NCBI RefSeq assembly: GCF_002795245.1
Contig: NZ_PGVG01000004.1
Coordinates: 269,756-333,755, forward strand
From: Bradyrhizobium forestalis
Lineage (GTDB): Bacteria; Pseudomonadota; Alphaproteobacteria; Rhizobiales; Xanthobacteraceae
Length of the DNA: 64,000 nucleotides
Direction: 5' to 3'
The position numbers and the translations under genes were made by a program. The notes under the pieces were generated by a model. The model did no database searches. It saw only the letters and a list, made by a program, of their open reading frames with translations, and was not told the DNA's origin. Positions within the stretch are counted from its first letter, which is position 1; each line of letters starts with the position of its first letter. This document shows, in pieces, positions 8,518 through 16,458 of the stretch.

Positions 8518-9402
8518 TTGTGCACTTGCGCAGGGACGGTAAAGGCGACTATCTCCAGTCTCGTCGCTCCGATCGCGCCCGAAAGCGAAGCTGCCTTGGA
8601 TTCCCCGCAAGATTCGTCACCGAACGTGCCGGCCGTCGTTGAGGAGGCTCCGCGCGAGCCGATCCTGACGCTGCCGGCGGCGCTGACCACCTATATCGCC
8701 CTGCTGGCGCTGATCCATCTGCGGGTGCTGCTGCCGCCGGAGCTCGAGAACTGGACCATCGACGTCTTCGGCTTCATCCCGAAGCGCTACGATTCCTCGC
8801 TGCTCAATCTGCAGATCCCGGGCGGGGCGGGGGCGAAGGTCTGGACTTTCGTCACCTATTCGCTGCTGCACGCCAATCTCACCCATCTCGGCTTCAACGT
8901 GCTGTGGCTGCTGCCGTTCGGCAGCGCGCTGGCGCGGCGTTTCGGCGCGGTCAGGTTCTTCGTCTTCCTGGCGGTGACGGCGGCGGCCGGCGCGCTCGCC
9001 CATCTCATCACCCACGAGCATGCGGTGGCGCCGATGATCGGCGCTTCGGCCTCGGTGTCGGGCGCGATGGCCGCCGCGATCCGCTTTGCCTTCGTCCGCG
9101 GCAGCTTCCTGTCGTTCAGCCGATCGGATGCCGATACCGCCGCGAAGGTTCCCGCGCTGCCGCTGTCGCGCGCGCTGCGTGACGGACGGGTGGTCGGCTT
9201 CCTCGCGGTGTGGTTCGGCGTCAACATCATCTTCGGCGTCGGCGCGATCGGCATCGATGCCGAAACCACCAGCGTCGCCTGGCAGGCGCATATCGGCGGC
9301 TTCTTCGCCGGCCTTCTGCTGTTCGCGCTGTTCGATCCCGTGCCGCGCGTGCGAAGCGATGCTGCGGATGCGTCATCACGGGACGTTTCCGACCGTGCTT
9401 GA
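8518..9402 (+). CDS. Rhomboid-family intramembrane serine protease
   Basis: Several membrane helices carry rhomboid landmarks: HANLTHLGFNVLWLLPFG (the H..N region of TM2), GASASVSGAMAAAIRF with the serine in the GxSx-type turn of TM4, and WQAHIGGFFAGLLLF with the catalytic His of TM6. Such enzymes cleave transmembrane substrates within the inner membrane. The N-terminus is uncertain: the frame opens at a TTG (8518) that sits inside a 15-base direct repeat also found at 7767-7781, and no good ribosome-binding site precedes it, so an internal start (for example TTG 8596) is possible. Confidence 0.8.
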   Translation: MCTCAGTVKATISSLVAPIAPESEAALDSPQDSSPNVPAVVEEAPREPILTLPAALTTYIALLALIHLRVLLPPELENWTIDVFGFIPKRYDSSLLNLQIPGGAGAKVWTFVTYSLLHANLTHLGFNVLWLLPFGSALARRFGAVRFFVFLAVTAAAGALAHLITHEHAVAPMIGASASVSGAMAAAIRFAFVRGSFLSFSRSDADTAAKVPALPLSRALRDGRVVGFLAVWFGVNIIFGVGAIGIDAETTSVAWQAHIGGFFAGLLLFALFDPVPRVRSDAADASSRDVSDRA

Positions 9403-9591
9403 AGCTGTGCTTGCGGCGCGGCCCGAATTCATCCATCATTCCCAAGAAGAATGTTGCGAAGCTGCAAGCCGCTAGCGGCGATGCTTCGCAAAGCGCGCGA
9501 GCGTGAAACCCGCGCCGAAACTGTTAGTTGAAGACTCGCGAACAAGTTCGGACCGCCACAAGGCGGACGGCTCCGATTCAGGGAGGCGACA

Positions 9592-10020
9592 ATGACGGTA
9601 CGTTCCATTCTCAACACCAAGGGCCACCAGATCGTGAGCGTCGAGCCAGACGTCAAGCTGGCTGCCGCGATCAAGCTGCTCGGTGAGAAGAAGATCGGCG
9701 CGGTGCTGGTGATGAACCAGAGCCGGCTCGAGGGCGTCCTGTCGGAGCGCGACATTGTGCGCGTGCTCGGCGAGCGCGGCGCTGGCGTGCTGGAGGCGCC
9801 AGTCTCGGAGGTGATGACCCGCAAGGTCGTGACCTGCAAGGAGACCGATACCGTGGCCGAGCTCATGGAGATGATGACATCGGGCAAGTTCCGCCATCTG
9901 CCCGTGATCGACAACGGCAAGGTGGTGGGCCTGATCTCGATCGGCGACGTCGTCAAGCGCCGGGTCGAGGAATACGAGGCCGAACAGGAAGCCCTGCGCG
10001 ACTACATCAAGACCGCCTGA
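9592..10020 (+). CDS. Tandem CBS-domain protein
   Basis: The 142-residue protein is a single pair of CBS motifs (GAVLVMNQSRLEGVLSERDIVR and FRHLPVIDNGKVVGLISIGDVV), which together form a Bateman module that binds adenine nucleotides. No enzyme domain is attached, so it is probably a stand-alone regulator or energy sensor. A strong ribosome-binding site (agggaggcgac) lies just before the ATG. Upstream 9403-9591 shows no gene. The convergent patatin gene follows after 19 bases. Confidence 0.9.
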   Translation: MTVRSILNTKGHQIVSVEPDVKLAAAIKLLGEKKIGAVLVMNQSRLEGVLSERDIVRVLGERGAGVLEAPVSEVMTRKVVTCKETDTVAELMEMMTSGKFRHLPVIDNGKVVGLISIGDVVKRRVEEYEAEQEALRDYIKTA

Positions 10021-10039
10021 CCGGCCTTACTCCGCGGCC

Positions 10040-11068
10040 TTACTCCGCGGCCTTGGGCGCGGCGCCCTCGGGCGGCGGCGCCAGCACGTGGATCGCTTCC
10101 TGGATCGAGTCCAACGCACGCTCTGTGGCGCGTACGCCGTGCGCGATCAGATCCTCGGCGCGGTGGAAGTCGAACCAGCCGAACTGCCCGACCCGGGGCG
10201 TGATCAGCATGTCGGGCGGATCGCCGGCGAGGCGGGCGCGGGTGATGCGGTCCTGCATGATGTTGAACGCATCGACCATCACCGAGGAGATGCCGGGCCG
10301 TCCGCCGCCGCCGAAGAACTCACGCTTCATGGTCCTCTCGGGCGAGAAGAGCCGCGGGAAGCGCCGCTTGGCGGTCGCTGTTTCCTCGGCCACCGGCGCG
10401 ACCGGTGTGGGCATCGCGCCGTGCGAATAGATCGTCGTGGAATGGGTGAAGATGTCGCTGGAAAGGTTTGCCGCAATGACGATTTCGGCGCCGAGCGCGC
10501 GCGCGGCCGAGACCGGCACCGGATTGACCAGCGCGCCGTCGACCAGCCAGCGGTCGCCGATCAGCACGGGCGAGAAGATGCCGGGCAGGGCATAGGAGGC
10601 GCGCATCGCGTCGACCACGCGGCCGCGGGTCAGCCAGATCTCATGGCCGGTACGGACTTCGGTCGCGACGGTCGCGAACTTGACTGGCAGGTCTTCGATC
10701 AGGGTCTGGCCGATCGCCTCTTCCAGCCGGGTTGCCAGCTTCTCGCCGCCGATCAGGCCCGAGCCGTTGAGGCGGATGTCGAGATAGCCGAGGATGTTGC
10801 GCATGCCTTGCAGGCTGCGGCCCCATTCTTCGAACGTGTCGAGCTGGCCGGTCGCATAGGCCCCGCCGACCACGGCGCCAATTGACGTTCCGACCACGAC
10901 ATCGGGCACGATGCCGTTGCTGAGCAAGGTCTTCAGGATGCCGATATGGGCAAAGCCGCGCGCCGCGCCGCCGCCGAGCGCAAGGCCAATGACCGGCCGG
11001 CGGATGCTGCCGAGACCAACCTTCTCGCCGTTCGAGCCGTTCGCGCTCCGACCTTTCAAGATGTCCAG
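10040..11068 (-). CDS. Patatin-like phospholipase (RssA/NTE-type)
   Basis: The 342-residue protein carries the patatin hydrolase signature: GLALGGGAARGFAHIG (oxyanion-hole glycine loop), GTSIGAVVGG (GxSxG nucleophile) and WLVDGALVNPVPV (DGA/G catalytic Asp). It probably hydrolyses membrane phospholipids or lysophospholipids. I chose a GTG start at 11068 (VLDILKGR) because taggag precedes it at good spacing; an ATG/TTG-type start 11 codons upstream is the alternative. The last codons fall in a 13-base tandem duplication (ttactccgcggcc) at 10027-10052, whose second copy contains the stop. Confidence 0.85.
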   Translation of the reverse strand: MDILKGRSANGSNGEKVGLGSIRRPVIGLALGGGAARGFAHIGILKTLLSNGIVPDVVVGTSIGAVVGGAYATGQLDTFEEWGRSLQGMRNILGYLDIRLNGSGLIGGEKLATRLEEAIGQTLIEDLPVKFATVATEVRTGHEIWLTRGRVVDAMRASYALPGIFSPVLIGDRWLVDGALVNPVPVSAARALGAEIVIAANLSSDIFTHSTTIYSHGAMPTPVAPVAEETATAKRRFPRLFSPERTMKREFFGGGGRPGISSVMVDAFNIMQDRITRARLAGDPPDMLITPRVGQFGWFDFHRAEDLIAHGVRATERALDSIQEAIHVLAPPPEGAAPKAAE

Positions 11069-11332
11069 CACCGAAACTCTCCTACGCCGGGCCAGCCCCA
11101 ACCAACCACCAGACTAGGGACCGTTCCTGACCTCCGCCATCTCAGGGGCGAAGCATGGTTTATGCTGCTTTGGGAAGCGCACAGGGCAGGAGTATGGCGA
11201 TGGACGGTTGCTCCAGGGATAATCGCGCAGGCGTCAACCCGGTTCCAGGGAAGGAGGGGCCGCAAGCGAGGTCGTATTTCTTGGGGTTTTAGAGGCTTGA
11301 ATTTGCCGCGTTTTCGGTGAAAAGCAGGGAAC

Positions 11333-12406
11333 ATGACACGCGGGGGTGACGGCATCATCGGATGGCGGCGCAGCGGCAGGCTGCTGCCGGCGCTGATCCT
11401 TGCCGCGTGTCTCGTGACCCCGGGCCAAAATGCTGCGCAGGCGCAGCTTTTCTCCGATCGCCCGCCGCCGGTGCCGCCGGCATCGGTGCCCGACCCCGGC
11501 AACGCCATCAATCTGGCACCGCCCTCCGGGCCGGGCGCGGGACCCCCAAGCCTGCCGCCGACGCTGATGCAGCCCGCTACGCCCAGCATGCCGCCGCCGG
11601 CTGTCACGACCGTGCCGCCGGCCGCGCCGCTGAATGCGGCTGTGCCCGGGCAGGGTGTGCTGTCGCTGACGGCGAAATACGGCAAGGACTCAGCCCCGAT
11701 CACCAGCGGCCTGGTCTGGCGCGTGTTCGCCGACCGTCCCGACGAGAACGGCACCTTCAAGCTGATCCGTGAAGATCGCAGTGCCACGCCCAACATCGTG
11801 CTGCCGCCCGGCAACTACGTCGTCCACGTCGCCTTCGGCCTCGTCAGCGCGGTGCGCACCGTCAGCCTGAAGGCCGAGACCGACCGCGAATCCTTCGTGC
11901 TGCCGGCCGGCGGCCTGCGCATCGAGGGCCGGGTCGGCACCAGCCGCATTCCGCAGAACCAGATCTCGTTCGCGATCTACAAGGGCAGCCAGTTCGAATC
12001 CGGCGAGCGCGCCTCGCTGGTGCCCAACGTCTCCGCCGGCGACGTCGTGCTGATCCCGGAGGGCACCTACTACATCGTCTCCAACTATGGCGACGCCAAT
12101 TCGGTGGTGCGTTCCGACATTCGCGTTCAGGCCGGCAAGCTCACCGACGTCACCATCACCCACCGCGCCGCCGTCATCACGCTCAAGCTGGTCAGCGACA
12201 GGGGCGGCGAGGCGCTCGCCAACACCGCCTGGTCGGTGCTGACCCCGGGCGGCGACGTCATCAAGGAATCGATCGGCGCCTTCCCGCGTGTCGTGCTGTC
12301 CGAAGGCGAATACCGCGCCATCGCCAAGAACGAGGGCAAGGTCTACGAGCGCGGTTTCAACGTCGTCAACGGCGTCGACGGCGAAGTCGAAGTGGTGGCG
12401 CGCTAA
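11333..12406 (+). CDS. Exported proline-rich protein of unknown function
   Basis: The 357-residue protein has a signal peptide (LLPALILAACLVTPGQNAAQAQ; a lipobox-like LAAC lies within it), then about 60 residues rich in Pro and Ala, then repeated beta-sandwich-like modules (for example LPPGNYVVHVAFG, IPEGTYYIVSNYG and LSEGEYRAIAKNEGK). The recurring 'P/S-x-G-x-Y' turns resemble carboxypeptidase-regulatory or prealbumin-like domains. An envelope role is likely. The ATG has cagggaac before it. Confidence 0.75.
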   Translation: MTRGGDGIIGWRRSGRLLPALILAACLVTPGQNAAQAQLFSDRPPPVPPASVPDPGNAINLAPPSGPGAGPPSLPPTLMQPATPSMPPPAVTTVPPAAPLNAAVPGQGVLSLTAKYGKDSAPITSGLVWRVFADRPDENGTFKLIREDRSATPNIVLPPGNYVVHVAFGLVSAVRTVSLKAETDRESFVLPAGGLRIEGRVGTSRIPQNQISFAIYKGSQFESGERASLVPNVSAGDVVLIPEGTYYIVSNYGDANSVVRSDIRVQAGKLTDVTITHRAAVITLKLVSDRGGEALANTAWSVLTPGGDVIKESIGAFPRVVLSEGEYRAIAKNEGKVYERGFNVVNGVDGEVEVVAR

Positions 12407-12746
12407 GGCCCGGGCGGCGGTGCTGCCCGCAGCGAGGCGCTCGGCACGACAATTCTCATCGCGCGCACGGGTGTACTTCTCCCAATACCGCCGCCTTTGG
12501 CATCGGTGCTGCCAGGCAACTGCTCTTGCCCACCAGCTCCTGTGTTCTGCCTTGAATACTGGCCAGCGCCACCGGTTGCCTCTTGGGGCCGGGAAACACC
12601 GGTGGCATCGGCTCATTCCAGAGGCGGCGCGCCTGCCCCCGCGACCGGTGGAAGATACGGATTTCCGATAATCAATCTTATTCTCTTTCCGTCCTGCTGC
12701 GCTATATGTCGGGCGTCCGTCTAACGGGGGAGGCCGGAGCAGGCGC
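12407..12746. other. Intergenic stretch, no gene recognised
   Basis: 340 bases follow the exported protein. Open frames here lack family resemblance and good starts. The last 90 bases are richer in AT and probably carry the promoter of the small gene at 12747. I see no convincing hairpin-plus-T-run. Confidence 0.5.
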
Positions 12747-12986
12747 ATGCCTTGCGAGACCGGCACGGAGCAGGGGACCAGGCTCGTCGGCATGTTCGAA
12801 GTGATCCTCACCAGGCGCAAGCGGTTTGGCTGGCGATGGCAAGTGTGCGACCAGTCCGGCAAGATATTTGCCGATGGCTTCGAGCGCACCCGGCCGTCTG
12901 CCAAATATCAAGGCGAGCGCGCGTTGTTCTTCCTGTTGTCCCAAGCCCATTTGCGCAACCGCTCGGCGGCGTCCAGCGAGGACTAG
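12747..12986 (+). CDS. Small conserved-type hypothetical protein
   Basis: The 79-residue protein contains FEVILTRRKRFGWRWQVCDQSGKIFADGFERTRPSAKYQGERALFFLL, which reads like a compact beta-sheet domain similar to YegP-type small proteins (self-contained 'W..V.d..G' repeats). It is rich in Arg and aromatic residues. The start at 12747 has ggag seven bases upstream; Met16 is an alternative start. No function can be assigned. Confidence 0.6.
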   Translation: MPCETGTEQGTRLVGMFEVILTRRKRFGWRWQVCDQSGKIFADGFERTRPSAKYQGERALFFLLSQAHLRNRSAASSED

Positions 12987-13003
12987 CGGCGTTTATGGCT
13001 GCG

Positions 13004-13080
13004 TAGCCCAGGTGAGCGGAGCGATACCCGGGACAGCTCGTGCCGCGATCCCGGATGTCGCTTCGCACATCCGGGCTACA
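13004..13080. repeat. Dispersed palindromic repeat, family A copy 2
   Basis: The arms gtagcccaggtgagcggagcg and cgcttcgcacatccgggctac match copy 1 at 999-1075 with several differences. The element follows the stop of the small gene at 12986, again in the 3' flank of a rightward gene. Confidence 0.7.
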
Positions 13081-13093
13081 AGACCTTGCGTTG

Positions 13094-13672
13094 CCTGTCG
13101 GGCAAAACACGCCAGCGATGGGTCAATGCCTGCCGTCGAAAACATTCTCCTTTACCGAAATTCGGAAATAACGTATGTCTCGCCGCAACCCGGCCCAAGG
13201 AAGAGGGGCGTATCGCGATCGTCACGAACGCGGGTCGGGCGGCGGTGGACGTGAGTTGCACCGGCGCGAAAAGCTTCGCAGGGCGGGCGACCGTGAGCGA
13301 AGACCTCGTGCCAACGACAGGTGCGGTTCGCGTACGGCAAAATCGTGTGGTCCTGGCGCCCGGGGTCTGTGCGCCAAGTGTTGCGGTGATGTGGCGGCCC
13401 GACCGGGCACGTGCATCAGCCATCCGCAAGGCGACGGGGGCAATAGTGCATCGCTCTCCGAGGAGAGCACGACATAAGCCGTAAAACCACTGCGCAGGGA
13501 AGGCCGGATGCTTGGCTTCACCTGTATGCCGCTGTGCAAGATTCTTGTTGTCACCTTTCGCACAGTGGACCGTGGGTGCCCGGCCGGCACCAGGTCTTCC
13601 CTGCGCCCTCTTTCACTGGGGGTGAGGTCACGATGCAAAGCTCGGGCGAGATGAGCCGCGAGAATGCGATCC
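13094..13672. repeat. Long dispersed repeat (Bradyrhizobium-type, about 0.6 kb)
   Basis: This stretch includes ccgaaattcggaaat, a gaggggcgtatcgcgatcgt block, gtggtcctggcgcccgggg and a ccctgcgccctcttt end. I recall very similar text recurring many times in Bradyrhizobium genomes, often mis-called as short hypothetical proteins. The open frames through it are Arg-rich and lack family features. Only one copy is in this window, so the repeat status rests on memory, not on this sequence. Confidence 0.5.
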
Positions 13673-13697
13673 CATGCACCCATTCATCAACGCTTTC

Positions 13698-13834
13698 GTG
13701 CCCCGGACGCAGCGCAGCGTCTCTTTGACGATGCGCTGCAGAGCCGGGGCCCATGCAGCAGCGAGCGACGTAGCCTGCTGGGTCCCGGCTCTGAGCCGCA
13801 ACGCTTGCGCGTTACGTCGCGTCCTGGACACGAG
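13698..13834. repeat. Dispersed palindromic repeat, family B copy 3
   Basis: It contains gtgccccggacgcagcgcagc, gatgcgctgcagagccggggccca and, after a spacer, tgggtcccggctctg to a diverged gtcctggacacgag. The order matches copy 1. It lies in the 1-kb gene-free stretch before the GGDEF-EAL gene. Confidence 0.75.
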
Positions 13835-13995
13835 AGCACCGCCTTTGCACAACCGTCATAGTCTCTAACGCCCACTAACCAACACCTGACTTAAAACTGT
13901 CATAATCGCTGAATGGAACCCGCGCCTGCGCGCTTTTTACATGTCGTTAAGCGCGCCTGCATTGGATGCTCCGGGAAAGTGCGTTGGGGACTGCA

Positions 13996-16458
13996 ATGAC
14001 TGCCGCGAAGAAGATGCCGGGAAAACCGGCCGCCGAAATGTTCGACGACATCCCGGTGCTTCAGCGCAAATGGCGTGCGGCGTTGAAGCCGGGCGAGCGG
14101 CTGCCGCGCTACGAGGACGTGATGCTCGGCAGCCTCGGACGGCTCGCCGACCACATCGCGCTCTTGAAGAACGACGGTGTGCTCGAGCTGTCGCGCAGCG
14201 GACGTTACGTGCAGAAATGGCTCGGCGAGGAGCGCTGGGACATTCCCGTCGCCGAGCTGTCGCCGGACTGCGCCACGGCGCTGTCGGAAGCGGCGGGGAG
14301 CGCGCTTGCGACCGGACGGCCGCACCAGGCGAGCGCGCATTGCGTACGCGACGGCATGGTCAGGACCTATGACGTGCTGGCGCTGCCGACGTCCTCCCGC
14401 TGGGGCGCGACGCTGGTCGGCGCCTATGTCAACGAGCGCGGCGCGCAATACAATCTCCTCGACGCCATCTTTTCCTCGACCGACGACGCGGTGGTCTCCC
14501 TGGCGACGCTGCGCGATGCCGGCGGCAAGCCGTTCGATCTTCAGGTCGTGCATCACAACAGAAGCGCGGGCGAGTTGCTGAAGGTTGCGAGCGGAAGCCT
14601 GTTGTGGCGGCGGATCGGCGAGGGCAGCACGCTGCTGGCCTCGCCCGAGGTGATGGAATTCCTGCTCAAGGCCGTCTCGGGCGGCCGCGGCGAGCAGCTC
14701 GAGATCGAGAGCGAGGCCCGCTACCTCAGGCTCAGCGCCACCGCCTTCGCCGACGTGGTCTCGCTGACGATCTCCGATGTCACCGCATTGAAGCGGCGCG
14801 ATGCCTCGTTCCGCCTGCTGTTCGACAACAACCCGATGCCGATGTGGGTGTTCGACGCAGAGACCAAGGAGTTCCTCAGCGTCAACGACGCCGCGGTCCA
14901 GCATTACGGCTACAGCCGCGCCACCTTCCTGCGCATGAAGCTGCACGAGATCTGGCCGGAGGACGAGTGGGACAGCCACGCCGAGGCGCTGGAGCGCGTC
15001 GGCGACGCCTATCACTCCTCGCGCAACTGGCGGCACTTACGCGCCGACGGCAGCGAGATCGAGGTGCTCACCTTCGGCCGCCGCGTCGCCTTCGACGATC
15101 GCGACGGCTACCTGGTGGCGGTGGTCGACATCACCGAGCGCCGCAAGGCCGAGGCCCGCATCGCCCATATGGCGCACCATGACGGGCTCACCGACCTGCC
15201 GAACCGCGAGCACTTCCAGGAGCGTCTGAAGCAGGCGCTGGGCCAGGCCGGGGGAAAGCGGGTCGGCGTGCTCTACATCGATCTCGACCTCTTCAAGAAC
15301 ATCAACGATTCCTTCGGTCATCCGGTCGGCGACCGCCTGCTGAAGCAGGTCGCCGAGCGCCTGACCATCGCGGTCCGCGGCGCCAATCTCGCGGCGCGGC
15401 TTGGTGGTGACGAGTTCGCCGTCATTTTGGCCGCCGACGTCTCGCCGAACGAGGCCAGCGCCTGCGCGAGCCTGCTGATCGACATGGTGAAGGCCCCTTA
15501 TGATCTCGACGGACAGGAGATGGTGATCGGCGCCAGCATCGGCATCGCGCTGTCGCCGGGCGACGGCACGACGCCGGAAGAGTTGATGCGCAATGCCGAC
15601 ATGGCGCTGTATCGGGCGAAGTCCGAGGGCGGTGGCGTGCACCACTTCTTCGAGCGTGAGATGGACCTCCAGGCGCAGAGGCGCCGTGACATGGAGCTCG
15701 ATCTGCGCCGCGCATTCGCCAATGGCGAGTTCGAGCTGCACTATCAGCCGCTGGTGTCGATCGCCTCCGACCGCATCTCCGGCTTCGAGTCGCTGCTGCG
15801 CTGGCGTCATCCGGACAAGGGCATGATCTCGCCGGCGGAGTTCATCCCTGTTGCCGAGGACATCGGCCTCATCATTCAGCTCGGCGAGTGGGTGCTGCGC
15901 GAAGCCTGCGCCGAGGCCGTCAAATGGCCTGTCGACGTCAAGGTCGCGGTCAATCTGTCGCCGGCGCAATTCCGCAGCCGCAACCTGGTTCAGGTCGTGA
16001 TCTCGGCCCTGGCGCAGTCCGGCCTGTCGCCGAAGCGGCTCGAGCTCGAGATCACCGAATCGATCTTTCTGGCGGAGACCGATGCCAATCTCGCCATCCT
16101 GCATCAATTGCGCGAGCTCGGCGTCGGCATTTCCATGGACGATTTCGGCACCGGCTATTCCAGCCTGAGCTATCTCCGCAGCTTTCCCTTCGACAAGATC
16201 AAGATCGACCGTTCCTTCGTCAAGGATCTGGCGCAGCGGCCCGACTGCGGCGCGATCGTGCGCGCGATCTCCGGGCTCGGCCGCAGCCTCAACATCCCCA
16301 CGACCGCCGAGGGCGTGGAAACCGAGGATCAGCTCGACTGGCTGCGTGCCGAAGGCTGCAACGAGGTGCAGGGATTTCTGTTCAGCGCCGCGCGGCCCGC
16401 GGCCGAGATCGGAAAGCTGCTCGCCGATTTCGGTCAGCGCACCTCACGGGCGGCGTAG
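13996..16458 (+). CDS. PAS-GGDEF-EAL cyclic-di-GMP signalling protein
   Basis: The 820-residue product has an N-terminal PAS_5-like region (WRAALKPGERLPRYEDVMLGSLGRLADHIALL), a second PAS module (LLFDNNPMPMWVFDAETKEFLSVNDAAVQHYGYS), an intact GGDEF near residue 470, and a C-terminal EAL domain from about residue 580 with ESLLRWRHP, NLSPAQF, ELEITES, DDFGTGYSSL, KIDRSFVKDL and AEGVET. Both catalytic sites look complete, so it could make and degrade c-di-GMP. The inhibitory RxxD site before GGDEF reads RGAN and is probably lost. The start at 13996 has tgggga at good spacing; an ATG at 13966 is the alternative. No membrane segment is seen. Confidence 0.9.
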   Translation: MTAAKKMPGKPAAEMFDDIPVLQRKWRAALKPGERLPRYEDVMLGSLGRLADHIALLKNDGVLELSRSGRYVQKWLGEERWDIPVAELSPDCATALSEAAGSALATGRPHQASAHCVRDGMVRTYDVLALPTSSRWGATLVGAYVNERGAQYNLLDAIFSSTDDAVVSLATLRDAGGKPFDLQVVHHNRSAGELLKVASGSLLWRRIGEGSTLLASPEVMEFLLKAVSGGRGEQLEIESEARYLRLSATAFADVVSLTISDVTALKRRDASFRLLFDNNPMPMWVFDAETKEFLSVNDAAVQHYGYSRATFLRMKLHEIWPEDEWDSHAEALERVGDAYHSSRNWRHLRADGSEIEVLTFGRRVAFDDRDGYLVAVVDITERRKAEARIAHMAHHDGLTDLPNREHFQERLKQALGQAGGKRVGVLYIDLDLFKNINDSFGHPVGDRLLKQVAERLTIAVRGANLAARLGGDEFAVILAADVSPNEASACASLLIDMVKAPYDLDGQEMVIGASIGIALSPGDGTTPEELMRNADMALYRAKSEGGGVHHFFEREMDLQAQRRRDMELDLRRAFANGEFELHYQPLVSIASDRISGFESLLRWRHPDKGMISPAEFIPVAEDIGLIIQLGEWVLREACAEAVKWPVDVKVAVNLSPAQFRSRNLVQVVISALAQSGLSPKRLELEITESIFLAETDANLAILHQLRELGVGISMDDFGTGYSSLSYLRSFPFDKIKIDRSFVKDLAQRPDCGAIVRAISGLGRSLNIPTTAEGVETEDQLDWLRAEGCNEVQGFLFSAARPAAEIGKLLADFGQRTSRAA

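Noticed and set aside
8604..9291. Leftward ORF of about 220 codons opposite the rhomboid gene
   Set aside because: It is a shadow of the rhomboid frame: Arg/Gln/His-rich with no hydrophobic or domain pattern, while the rightward frame has rhomboid motifs.
13086..13484. Rightward ORF as a 132-residue protein
   Set aside because: It is Arg-rich without a family and lies in what I take to be a dispersed repeat; see 13094-13672.
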